A DNA stretch of 64,000 bases from the NCBI RefSeq assembly GCF_006569185.2, contig NZ_VIGC02000030.1, positions 1 through 64,000 on the forward strand, in the 5' to 3' direction. Positions 25,979-33,530 of the stretch are shown piece by piece. This DNA comes from Litorilinea aerophila. GTDB lineage: Bacteria > Chloroflexota > Anaerolineae > Caldilineales > Caldilineaceae. How positions within the stretch are numbered: position 1 is the first letter of the stretch; every line of letters starts with the position of its first letter. The translations under genes were made by a program, and so were the position numbers. The notes under the pieces were generated by a model that was given only the letters and a program-made list of their open reading frames with translations, ran no database searches and was not told the DNA's origin.

Positions 25979-26089
25979 TTTCTGCTGCTCCTTGGCTTTT
26001 CCGACAGCGTATGTTTCTGAAAGAAGATAATCTGTGAGCTTCGTTCTTGGGATGTAAGCCTTCGCGCTATTTGGAAGTCGCATCAGCAT
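25979..26089 (-). pseudogene. DUF6883 N-terminal fragment fused in frame to DUF4926
   Basis: The sequence MRLPNSAKAYIPRTKLTDYL...ETYAVGKAK matches the start of DUF6883 proteins, which normally continue for about 70 more residues after GKAK. Here it passes directly into KEQQKMFREL of DUF4926. An internal deletion has joined two genes that usually sit side by side. The ribosome site of the second gene is kept. Confidence 0.6.
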
Positions 26090-26110
26090 AACGGTTAGCC
26101 CGCGCCTTTT

Positions 26111-26803
26111 CTATTTTCCAGTGGATGTAATCACTCCTTGCCGCATCTCAGTTAGTTTCTGCTCAAGTTCTTCTGGCCTACAAAAGAGGGGGATTCCGGG
26201 TTCAATCGGTAACGAAAACGAGAAACGGATTAGCCCATTATCTCTGGTCAAGAATATATCCGCTTTAGCAAACCAAGCAGCGAGGACGATTTCCAAATCC
26301 TCTGACGGTACCAATGTCTCGATTGCCAAATCATCAAACTTCGCCTGCCACTCATGTTGAGCAAATAGGACACCGTAGTGTATATATTCAATAGATTCCC
26401 GCTTCAAAAACTCGTCGAAGTCGTAGCGGACCTGCTCATATCCAGTACGCCATTTGGCGAGCATCTGAAGTTTCCTTGTGTACTCATCCGTGCTGGTTGA
26501 TTGAGCCAGTACCGAGGGTGAGGACTCAAGCACCTGGCGATGCCAGAAAATGTTGAGGAAGTCATCTCCATCGAAAATTATATCGCGGAGATGCTTGAGA
26601 GATACGAGGCCATAAGAAGCCAGCTCCGTATCAAGAATGCTCGTTTTGAGTATTCCGTACATCTCCGCAACGCATTTGTGGGCTGTAATGAAATGGGCAT
26701 TGGATGGCAACTTGTAATCTTGACGCCAATTTATGCCGTTTGTTCTCTTGACAAAGGCTTCCCTGAGTATAGGTGTGTCCAAAAAAATTGTAATGTTTGA
26801 CAT
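26111..26803 (-). CDS. PIN-like domain protein (putative nuclease)
   Basis: A 230-residue protein. IFLDTPILREAF gives the first acidic residue, CVAEMYGIL the Glu, and EIVLAAWFAKADIFLTRDNGLIR the later acidic pair of a PIN-like fold. Base composition is clearly more AT-rich than the neighbours, pointing to transfer. No antitoxin gene adjoins it. It lies in the cassette-type island and could be a solitary defence or toxin nuclease. The assignment rests on motif spacing rather than close similarity to a named family. Confidence 0.6.
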   Translation of the reverse strand: MSNITIFLDTPILREAFVKRTNGINWRQDYKLPSNAHFITAHKCVAEMYGILKTSILDTELASYGLVSLKHLRDIIFDGDDFLNIFWHRQVLESSPSVLAQSTSTDEYTRKLQMLAKWRTGYEQVRYDFDEFLKRESIEYIHYGVLFAQHEWQAKFDDLAIETLVPSEDLEIVLAAWFAKADIFLTRDNGLIRFSFSLPIEPGIPLFCRPEELEQKLTEMRQGVITSTGK

Positions 26804-26834
26804 TGCTATGCTCGGATGCTCGTAACTATGACAA

Positions 26835-26886
26835 GCGGGCGAAGCCCGCCGCGCCGTTCAGCCGAGCGCGAAGCGGTCGGCTGAAC
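26835..26886. repeat. two adjacent hairpins upstream of the PIN-like gene
   Basis: GCGGGC-GAA-GCCCGC (26835-26849) is followed by a perfect ten-pair stem GTTCAGCCGA/TCGGCTGAAC (26856-26865 with 26877-26886). The layout resembles the variable centre of an attC site, but I cannot identify both core boxes. The gap 26887-27256 has no supported gene. Confidence 0.5.
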
Positions 26887-27099
26887 TATTGATTATGTGG
26901 AAACTTTCCGTATAACTCCCTCAAAATCAGGTGGAGCCCGGAAATCGATCCGGATATACCGAAGAGTAGATGGTCTTATGCGGATCGGTATCCGCAGCAC
27001 ATAATCGGCTCCACTGCAAGTCAGGGGTATCTACGGAATGTTCACCGTAGGCCCCAACGCCCTAACCAGCTTGCCGTGAATATACAACTCCACTTTCTC

Positions 27100-27133
27100 G
27101 CCGTCAAGCAGGAGAAGCCGTCAAGCAGGAGAA
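27100..27133. repeat. 17-bp exact tandem duplication in a possible coding remnant
   Basis: GCCGTCAAGCAGGAGAA occurs twice head to tail (27100-27116 and 27117-27133). On the minus strand the adjacent sequence reads LDGEKVELYIHGKLVRALGP and stops near 27030. Because 17 is not a multiple of three, the duplication breaks that frame. It may be the scar of a small inactivated gene. Confidence 0.5.
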
Positions 27134-27256
27134 AAGGTGAGTCGCTTTGCATGAAACCGTAGCCGGCCGTGGGCGGGCGCAGCAAGCCCACGCCGGATAG
27201 GGCGAGGAGCCCTCTAGGCCCCTGGCCCTACATTTTGCACCGACGATCTCGAACTC

Positions 27257-27619
27257 CTATGGCTTCAAGCTTTCATGCACGTCTCTGGACCTCCTCCTGG
27301 ATACCCGGCACGCCTCGGGATGGGCCAACAGATAGAAGAAGGTGGCCAGATTGTGGTAGAAGGCCACCCGCTCTTCCCAGGAGGGAGCGGCCTTCCACTG
27401 GTCCTCCAACTGGGCCAGGTCGAGGGCGCCGCTCCCGCGCAGCCAGTCAATCAACGCGGCCTCCACCTGGGGTTGGGCAAAATACCCCAGGGGGATGACC
27501 AGCCGCTGCCCCTGGAAGGCCCCTCCACGTCCGTGGCCATCGAAAAACCGCTGTTCGGCGTCCAGGAGCCGGGTTTTTGGATGGGCCAGGAGCAGTGACA
27601 GCCGGTGTAGTGGGCTCAT
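27257..27619 (-). CDS. hypothetical protein, 120 residues
   Basis: ATG 27619 has GAGGAGG 8 nt upstream, and the protein starts MSPLHRLSLLLAHPKTRLLDAEQRFF. It is rich in Leu and aromatic residues, with a mid-part GYFAQPQVEAALIDWLRG that could be helical. The C-terminus is Arg-rich and may be read from non-native sequence. I recognise no family. It follows the 87-residue gene and gntR on the same strand, so it may be the third gene of a GntR-controlled unit. Confidence 0.45.
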   Translation of the reverse strand: MSPLHRLSLLLAHPKTRLLDAEQRFFDGHGRGGAFQGQRLVIPLGYFAQPQVEAALIDWLRGSGALDLAQLEDQWKAAPSWEERVAFYHNLATFFYLLAHPEACRVSRRRSRDVHESLKP

Positions 27620-27698
27620 GAAACTTTTCCTCCTCTTCCCCGGAAGCGAATCCGAATGTACAGATTCCACAGAGGAACACAGATTTACCCTGGCCCGG

Positions 27699-27762
27699 CA
27701 TCTGAGGGTGCCGACTCCGCGTTGCGGTGGTGGCCCATGGGCGGTGTGGGCATCCTCAGATG
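27699..27762. repeat. inverted repeat in the gap 27620-27882
   Basis: CATCTGAGG (27699-27707) and CCTCAGATG (27754-27762) are exact inverse copies. TGGCCCGGCATCTGAGGGTG (27691) and TGGCCCGCTATCTGAAGATG (27778 region) are imperfect direct copies. The same CATCCTCAGATG core forms the hairpin at 54747-54772. No gene is visible in this gap. Confidence 0.5.
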
Positions 27763-27882
27763 CGGCGCCATCCCGCCTGGCCCGCTATCTGAAGATGCCC
27801 AAGCTGTGTTGAAATCGGGAACAACCGGGATGTGTTTTCAGCTTTGTCTGTGTCCGTGTCATCTGTGGTTTCTGCAGTGGCG

Positions 27883-28146
27883 TCAAGGCTGTTCTGGAAC
27901 CTTGGCCAGGGGTGGACAGCCGACCTGTGCCCCCGTGCCGTAGTGCTGCAGCCTGAGCCCCAAGCCGACCAGACGCTGGCCTGTCCAGTGGGCCATGCGT
28001 CGGCTGAGACCTGGCCCTCTCTCTGGACGCTGTGCCCGTTCGACGGCCCGGATCAGGCGTTCCCGTTCCGCCTCACGCAGACGTTCCTTCTGGTACTCTT
28101 CTTGCAACGCCGCCAATAGCCCCAGGTGATTGGGTAGCAAAAACAT
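27883..28146 (-). CDS. hypothetical small basic protein downstream of gntR
   Basis: An 87-residue protein started at ATG 28146, with GGAGG 6 nt upstream. A charged helix (QEEYQKERLREAERERLIRAVE) is followed by a basic stretch and RLVGLGLRLQHYG. Short proteins with an R/E-rich N-terminal helix and a RLxxLGxRLQxxYG-like end are frequent in Chloroflexota, in my recollection. Its position 102 nt after gntR suggests co-transcription. Confidence 0.5.
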   Translation of the reverse strand: MFLLPNHLGLLAALQEEYQKERLREAERERLIRAVERAQRPERGPGLSRRMAHWTGQRLVGLGLRLQHYGTGAQVGCPPLAKVPEQP

Positions 28147-28179
28147 GTCGGGCCTCCATATGGGTTGTGATTCGGACCT

Positions 28180-28207
28180 GACGAACTGCCGGAAATGCCT
28201 GGCCCGG
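28180..28207. repeat. 28-bp dispersed repeat (second copy 29658-29685)
   Basis: An exact 28-bp stretch beginning GACGAACTGCCGGAAATG and ending GGCCCGG occurs here and at 29658-29685. The second copy lies at the point where the RHH antitoxin gene loses its normal C-terminus. The GCCCCCGTGCCGTAG next to it also recurs near 27930. It marks a rearrangement-prone element on both sides of gntR. Confidence 0.7.
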
Positions 28208-28248
28208 GGGCCGGACCGGCGGAATCCAACGGAAACGGGAGAGACCGC

Positions 28249-29223
28249 TCAGCCTGTTTGGGAGCCTGTTCCTTCATGCAGGACGGAGCGCAAAAGGTCT
28301 ACCGCACCCTCATCCAGTTGGGTATAGTCCAGAGTGATCAGCCGCTGTTCTGGCTGCAGCAGGGGCTGGACCTGGTGGGCGACGAAATCGGAGGCGATGA
28401 CCACCCCATGTGCCGGCAGGGCGCTGGAGAGCCTCTGGGGATCATCCACACCACAGAGGGTGGGCTCCAGGTTCCGGATGCCCGCGTTCCCCAGGGAACG
28501 TTCCATGTCCAGCGCGCACGATTCGCTCAGGCAGACCAGGGCGGCCGGCGTACCCTTGGGGAGCTGGGCGATCTGGATCAGCTTGTCCAGGTGGGGCTTG
28601 ACGCCGATGGCCACCACCTCCTTCCCCCTCCCGGCCAGGAGCCGGCGCACCTCCTGAATGTGGAAGAACGTCGTGGCCACCACCTGGGCTTCCTGGAGTC
28701 GGGCTTCTGTTTCCTCCGATGGATCGTGCAAATCTTCCAGCACGATGGGCGCTACGGGCACCTGAAGCCGCGCTTCGATGGCCTGGGCCATGGCCACGGC
28801 GATGGGCTCCTGGCATTCCACGAAGGCCAGCCGCCGGGCCACTGGTACATCCTGACGCTGTCTGGCCCGGGCATAGACGTAGGTGGCAAAGTCGTCGGGC
28901 GTGACGCCCAGTTCGCCAGCCTGCTCGATGGCCTGGTCGATGATGGCCAGGAGGCGGGCCGAGATGGGCTGGGCCACGGCGCCCGGCCGTTCCACCACTT
29001 CACAGTCTCGCCCACGCTGGCATCGGATCAGCCCTTCCTGCTGAAGCTCCTGGTAGGCCCGATGCACCGTGTTGCGGTTGATGCCCAGGAAGCCGGCCAG
29101 CTGTCGGGTGGTGGGCAGGGGAGTACCCGGGGCCAACTCGCCGTTCAAGATCAGGAATTTGATCTGTTCCTTGAGCTGCGCGTAAACGGGGAGATGGCTG
29201 TTGGTTTCGATTTGGAGTCGCAT
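28249..29223 (-). CDS. GntR-family transcriptional regulator
   Basis: A 324-residue protein. The N-terminal winged helix shows LPVYAQLKEQIKFLILNGELAPGTPLPTTRQLAGFLGINRNTVHRAYQEL, the GntR signature at about residues 9-60. The C-terminal ~240 residues form a ligand-sensing domain of unclear type, with periplasmic-binding-like features (VVATTFFHIQEVRRLL, ERSLGNAGI). ATG 29223 follows AGGTGA. Its promoter lies inside the 54-bp palindrome at 29280-29333, which is the obvious operator. Two small downstream genes share the strand. Confidence 0.85.
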   Translation of the reverse strand: MRLQIETNSHLPVYAQLKEQIKFLILNGELAPGTPLPTTRQLAGFLGINRNTVHRAYQELQQEGLIRCQRGRDCEVVERPGAVAQPISARLLAIIDQAIEQAGELGVTPDDFATYVYARARQRQDVPVARRLAFVECQEPIAVAMAQAIEARLQVPVAPIVLEDLHDPSEETEARLQEAQVVATTFFHIQEVRRLLAGRGKEVVAIGVKPHLDKLIQIAQLPKGTPAALVCLSESCALDMERSLGNAGIRNLEPTLCGVDDPQRLSSALPAHGVVIASDFVAHQVQPLLQPEQRLITLDYTQLDEGAVDLLRSVLHEGTGSQTG

Positions 29224-29279
29224 GGTTTCACCTGTTTCTGTCCACTTCTTTCTTTCCACTTCCCCTGGGCATCCTGACA

Positions 29280-29333
29280 TTGGTGTATATTCATAGTGTC
29301 CTAATTAATTAGGACACTATGAATATACACCAA
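29280..29333. promoter_or_regulatory. perfect 54-bp palindrome, likely GntR operator
   Basis: Both 27-nt halves are exact reverse complements with no loop; the centre is CCTAATTAATTAGG (29300-29313). It lies 57 bp upstream of gntR and overlaps its -10 box. A 54-bp perfect palindrome is far longer than a usual single operator and could bind two dimers or extrude a cruciform. Confidence 0.85.
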
Positions 29334-29350
29334 ACAGATACGGTTGTCAA
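29322..29350 (-). promoter_or_regulatory. gntR promoter
   Basis: Read on the minus strand: TTGACA (29350-29345), a 17-nt spacer, then TATATT (29327-29322). The -10 box and start point lie within the palindrome, so the bound regulator would shut off its own gene. The mirror-image TATATT on the plus strand has no matching -35. Confidence 0.7.
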
Positions 29351-29476
29351 GTCCCAAAATCAGGGCTGGATGGCCTGCGCTGTTGTCGGGGTGGTATCAT
29401 TGGGTAGGAAAGAGCGATGCTACCAGGTTTGAAATGCCCAACAGAGATTCGGCGGCATTGTCTACAGGAGGAGAAG

Positions 29477-29896
29477 ATGGCTGTCTACACCAAACGTGTC
29501 CAGGCGGTGTTGACTGAGGAGCAGTACGAGCTCCTGTCGCGGCTCTCTGTAGAACAGGGTAAATCCTTGAGCGCACTTATCCGCGAGGCCATCGGTGAGG
29601 TTTATTTCCAGCAGGCCCACCATGAGCGACGCCGCGCCGTTTGCCCCCGTGCCGTAGCGACGAACTGCCGGAAATGCCTGGCCCGGAGGCGAGGGCCGTC
29701 CAGCCGATGGGGCCAGCGGGCGAAAAATGGTTTTCCCTCCGGGCGTGGGACTTTTCCAAACGGAAAAAATGTGCTAATCTTTTATTGTTGTAGCCAGCCT
29801 AAATCACTCCGACCACCCCTTCTGTACGCCTGTTTTTTCATGTCGCTTTTGACGTGCCAGGCTGACGTCCACTTTCTGAAGATATACAACTGCTAG
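29477..29896 (+). pseudogene. RHH (CopG-like) antitoxin with replaced C-terminus
   Basis: AGGAGG and ATG 29477 lead into MAVYTKRVQAVLTEEQYELL, then SRLSVEQGKSLSALIREAI, a ribbon-helix-helix DNA-binding antitoxin. After QQAHHERRRAV (about residue 55) the frame enters dispersed-repeat sequence and ends in unrelated residues (CPRAVATNCRKC...). No PIN toxin follows. The N-terminal DNA-binding part might still be made, but the toxin-neutralising tail is gone. Confidence 0.65.
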
Positions 29897-29909
29897 GGAG
29901 GCTCAACCA

Positions 29910-32195
29910 ATGACCGACAGCACTCAACAGGTGAACGGCCACAGCACCAATGGCAAAGCGTTCAAAGTCATCGGCACCCGGCCGATCCGCCATGATGGCG
30001 TGGACAAGGTGACCGGCCGTGCCCTGTACGCCAACGATCCCCATCTGCCCAACACCCTCTACGGCAAGATCTTGCGCAGCCCCCACGCCCACGCCCGTAT
30101 CCGCAAGATCGACACCAGCAAGGCCGAGGCCTACCCTGGCGTCCATGCCGTGGTGACTGCAGCCGACATGGCCGAGGTGGCCGACAAGATCGCCGAGATG
30201 GGCGAGGACGCGGTCAACCTGCGCTACCTGGCGGCCAACATCCTGGCCCACGACAAGGTGCTCTACCATGGCCACGCGGTCGCTGCCGTGGCCGCGGACA
30301 GCCCCCACGTGGCCGAAGAAGCCCTCAAGCTCATCGAGGTGGACTATGAGGTCCTGCCCCCGGTGTTGGACGTCAAGGAGGCCATGAAGGAGGATGCGCC
30401 CATCCTGCTGGAGGACCTGCGCACCGACGAGCTGGGCAAGAAAGGGGATAAGCCCACCAACGTGGCCGCCCACATCCGCCACCAACGGGGCGACCTGGAG
30501 AAGGGCTTCGCCGAGGCCGACGTGATCGTGGAGCGGGAATTCAAGACCGCCATGGTCCACCAGGGCTACATCGAACCCCAGGCCTCCACCGTCATCTACA
30601 AGGAGGACGGCCGGGTGGAAGTCATCACCAGCACCCAGGGCCCCTGGCAGATCCGGGGACAGGTGGCCGAGCTGCTGGGCCTTCCCGTGGGCAAGGTGGT
30701 GGTCAACCCCACCGAGATCGGCGGCGGTTTTGGTGGCAAGTTCACCGCCTACACCGACGTGCCCGCGGCCCTGCTCTCTCGCAAGGCTGGCCATCGCCCG
30801 GTCAAGATCGCCCTGAGCCGCACCGAGGTGTTGCGGGCCACCGGCCCCACCTCCGGCTCCTACATCCGGGTCAAGATGGGCGCCACCAAGGATGGTAAGA
30901 TCACCGCGGCCCAGGCCGAGCTGATCTACGAGGCCGGCGCCTTCCCCGGCTCACCCGTGGGCGCGGCCTGTGGCGTGATCCTGGCCCCCTATCGCCTGGA
31001 AAATGTCCAGATCGACGGCTACGACGTGGTGGTCAACAAGCCCCAGACGGGCGCCTACCGCGCGCCGGGCGGCACCAACGCGGCCTTCGCCTCGGAGACG
31101 GTCATCGACGAGCTGGCCGAGAAGCTGGGCATCGATCCCCTGGAGTTCCGCCGACGCAACGCCGCGGTGGAAGGCGACCGCCGCCCCGACGGCCCTGTCT
31201 ACGCCCGTATCGGCTACCTGGAGACGGTGGAAGCGGCCATGAACCACCCCCACTACAAGACCCCCCTGGAGGGCAAGTACCGTGGGCGGGGCGTGGCCTC
31301 TGGCTTCTGGTTCAATGGCGGCGGCCAGAGCTGCGCCGAGGTGAACGTGGGCGCGGATGGCATCGTCAACCTGATCGAGGGCTCCACCGACATCGGCGGC
31401 ACCCGCACCTCCATGGCCATGCAGCTGGCCGAAACCCTGGGCATCCCCGCCGAGCAGGTGAACCCCAAGGTGGTCAACACCGAGTCCATCGGCTTCACCA
31501 GCGGCACGGGCGGCAGCAGCGTCACCTTCAAGACTGGCGTGGTGGCCTACGAGCTGGGCAAGCGCCTCATCAACCAGATGCGGGAAGGGCTGGCCTCCTA
31601 CTGGGATGTGGAGGTGGATGCCGTCCACTTCGCGGATGGCGTCTTCTCCCACGGCGATGAAAAGCTCACCTTCAGCGAGGCGGCCAAGGTGTTGAACGAT
31701 CACGTTGGCCCCATCGTAGCCGCCTACGGTACCACCGCCCGGGGCGCTGGCCCTGGCTTCGCCACCCACATTGTGGACGTAGAGGTGGATCCCGAGACGG
31801 GCAAGGTGACCATCCTGCGCTACACTGCGGTGCAGGACGTGGGCCGGGCCATCCATCCCGCCTACGTGGAAGGCCAGATCCAGGGTGGCGTGGCCCAGGG
31901 CGTGGGCTGGGCGTTGAACGAGGAGTACTTCTACGACGCCGAAGGCCATCTCCTCAACTCGTCCCTGCTGGACTACCGCATGCCCACCGCGCTGGACCTG
32001 CCCATGATCGACTGCGTGCTGGTGGAGGTGCCCAACCCCACCCATCCCTACGGCGTGCGGGGCGTGGGCGAGGTGCCCATCGTGCCGCCGGCCGCAGCCC
32101 TGGCCAATGCCATCTACCGGGCTGTGGGCGTGCGCATGACCGAGCTGCCCATGAACCCGGCCAAAGTCACGTCCGCCATGCTGCAGCTGGCATAG
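29910..32195 (+). CDS. xanthine dehydrogenase/CO dehydrogenase-type molybdopterin subunit
   Basis: A 761-residue large subunit of the molybdenum hydroxylase family. Landmarks are RHDGVDKVTGRALYANDP, the TQGPWQIRGQVAELLG and NPTEIGGGFGGKF cofactor loops, TGAYRAPGG, GGTRTSMAMQLAE, and near the C-terminus RGVGEVPIVPPAAALANA with the catalytic Glu. Enzymes of this family need a 2Fe-2S subunit and usually a FAD subunit, but neither is adjacent; a terminator follows directly. The substrate is unknown. The SxxGR-type CO dehydrogenase active loop is not evident, so an aldehyde or N-heterocycle substrate is more likely than CO. Confidence 0.88.
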   Translation: MTDSTQQVNGHSTNGKAFKVIGTRPIRHDGVDKVTGRALYANDPHLPNTLYGKILRSPHAHARIRKIDTSKAEAYPGVHAVVTAADMAEVADKIAEMGEDAVNLRYLAANILAHDKVLYHGHAVAAVAADSPHVAEEALKLIEVDYEVLPPVLDVKEAMKEDAPILLEDLRTDELGKKGDKPTNVAAHIRHQRGDLEKGFAEADVIVEREFKTAMVHQGYIEPQASTVIYKEDGRVEVITSTQGPWQIRGQVAELLGLPVGKVVVNPTEIGGGFGGKFTAYTDVPAALLSRKAGHRPVKIALSRTEVLRATGPTSGSYIRVKMGATKDGKITAAQAELIYEAGAFPGSPVGAACGVILAPYRLENVQIDGYDVVVNKPQTGAYRAPGGTNAAFASETVIDELAEKLGIDPLEFRRRNAAVEGDRRPDGPVYARIGYLETVEAAMNHPHYKTPLEGKYRGRGVASGFWFNGGGQSCAEVNVGADGIVNLIEGSTDIGGTRTSMAMQLAETLGIPAEQVNPKVVNTESIGFTSGTGGSSVTFKTGVVAYELGKRLINQMREGLASYWDVEVDAVHFADGVFSHGDEKLTFSEAAKVLNDHVGPIVAAYGTTARGAGPGFATHIVDVEVDPETGKVTILRYTAVQDVGRAIHPAYVEGQIQGGVAQGVGWALNEEYFYDAEGHLLNSSLLDYRMPTALDLPMIDCVLVEVPNPTHPYGVRGVGEVPIVPPAAALANAIYRAVGVRMTELPMNPAKVTSAMLQLA

Positions 32196-32245
32196 GCACG
32201 AGGCTGTCCGGCGGCTCCCCCGGCCCGACCGGAGCAGATAGACAG

Positions 32246-32292
32246 AAACGTGAAACGCGGGCGGCCTGGTCGCACCGCGTTTCACGTTTTAT
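32246..32292 (+). terminator. intrinsic terminator after the molybdenum hydroxylase gene
   Basis: A perfect 15-bp stem, AAACGTGAAACGCGG (32246-32260) with its reverse complement (32275-32289), and a 14-nt loop. The stem is followed by TTTATAT. It lies 50 bp after the stop and isolates this gene from the downstream run. The rest of 32196-32482 holds nothing else I can identify. Confidence 0.85.
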
Positions 32293-32482
32293 ATCTTTCC
32301 CATCTCGAAAGGCTCAACGACCTGTTGGTCCCTTTCGGTGGGCCCTGATACCGATTGTCTGATCGAGAGGCATCGCAGGTCACATTTCCATGCCAGGCCT
32401 GCGAAATCATGGGTGCCATTTCGCAAGACAATTCGGTATGATATGGATCTGCCCCCGCTATGGGAGGAAATGGAGCCCCTCT

Positions 32483-33520
32483 ATGTCCCACAACCGCGAA
32501 GAAACCCTGGAACGGGCCCTGGCCACCCTGCCCCGGGTGGAGCTGGCCGTGCGCCCCACCCCCCTGGAGTTCCTCCCCCGCCTGAGTGCCGCCCTGAACG
32601 GTCCACCCATCTACATCAAGCGGGATGACCTGACCGGCCTGGCCTTCGGTGGCAACAAGACCCGCATGTTGGAGTTCAGCCTGGCCCATGCCAAAGCCCA
32701 GGGCGCCGAAGTCATTGTCACCGGCGCGGCCGTCCAGTCCAACTACTGCCGCCAGATGGCCGCCGCCTGTGCCAAACTGGGGCTGGAGCTGTATCTGGTC
32801 CTGCGGCCGGAGCGGGAATTTGACCGCGTCCAGGTGCAGGGCAACCACTTCCTGCAGCGTCTCTTTGGCGCCAAGGTGGCCATCCTGGAGGACAACGACC
32901 GCGCCCACCAGCAGGCCGTGATCCGGGCTACGGTGGAGCGTCTGCGCCAGGAGGGCAAGCAGGTCTACTGGCCGCGCCAGGCCGACACCGTGGACCTGGA
33001 TGCCCTCGCCTACGCCGAGACCGGGCTGGAAATCGTGCGCCAGTGTCGAGAGCAGGGCATCGAACCGGCCTACCTCTACGTGGCCGCGCTGGATACCACC
33101 CAGGCGGGCCTGGTGTTGGGCCTTTCCTACCTGGAGAGCCCCATCCATGTGCGGGGGATCTCCCCCTTCCAGGGGATGCCCGAGCGTTTCGCGGCCATGG
33201 CGCGGATGGCCAACCAGGCGGCCCAACGGCTGGGGCTGGAGATCCAGTTCACCTCGGACGACTTCGACAACGACGACAGCTACGTGGGCGAGCGCTATGG
33301 CATCCCCACCGAAGCGGGCCTCAAGGCCATCCACCTGCTGGCCCGGCTGGAAGGCATCCTGCTGGATCCGGTCTACACCGGCAAGGCCATGGCCGCGCTC
33401 ATCGACCACATCCGCAACGGCAAGCTCCCTCCAGATCGGCCGGTGCTCTTTGTGCACACCGGCGGCGCGCCAGCCCTCTTCGCCTACGCGGACGAGGTCA
33501 TGGGACTCACCCTCGGGTAG
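32483..33520 (+). CDS. PLP-dependent D-cysteine desulfhydrase/ACC deaminase family protein
   Basis: A 345-residue fold-type II PLP enzyme. IYIKRDDLTGLAFGGNKTRMLEF holds the PLP lysine, followed by TGAAVQSNYCRQMAAACAKLGL and, near the end, VLFVHTGGAPALFAYADE. The family converts D-cysteine to pyruvate, sulfide and ammonia, or opens the ACC ring; the exact substrate is not readable. ATG 32483 has GGAG 8 nt upstream, and longer readings cover the non-coding leader. It starts a same-strand run with only 10 nt to the next gene. Confidence 0.85.
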   Translation: MSHNREETLERALATLPRVELAVRPTPLEFLPRLSAALNGPPIYIKRDDLTGLAFGGNKTRMLEFSLAHAKAQGAEVIVTGAAVQSNYCRQMAAACAKLGLELYLVLRPEREFDRVQVQGNHFLQRLFGAKVAILEDNDRAHQQAVIRATVERLRQEGKQVYWPRQADTVDLDALAYAETGLEIVRQCREQGIEPAYLYVAALDTTQAGLVLGLSYLESPIHVRGISPFQGMPERFAAMARMANQAAQRLGLEIQFTSDDFDNDDSYVGERYGIPTEAGLKAIHLLARLEGILLDPVYTGKAMAALIDHIRNGKLPPDRPVLFVHTGGAPALFAYADEVMGLTLG

Positions 33521-33530
33521 GCGGTAATCC

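Noticed and set aside
26090-26110. Third attC site (TAACGGTTAGCC near 26096)
   Set aside because: Only core-like bases are present and there are no pairing arms. It may be a deletion scar but cannot be called a site.
30951-32285. 444-residue minus-strand frame
   Set aside because: Antisense to the molybdenum hydroxylase gene; low-complexity Gly/His/Val composition and no motif.
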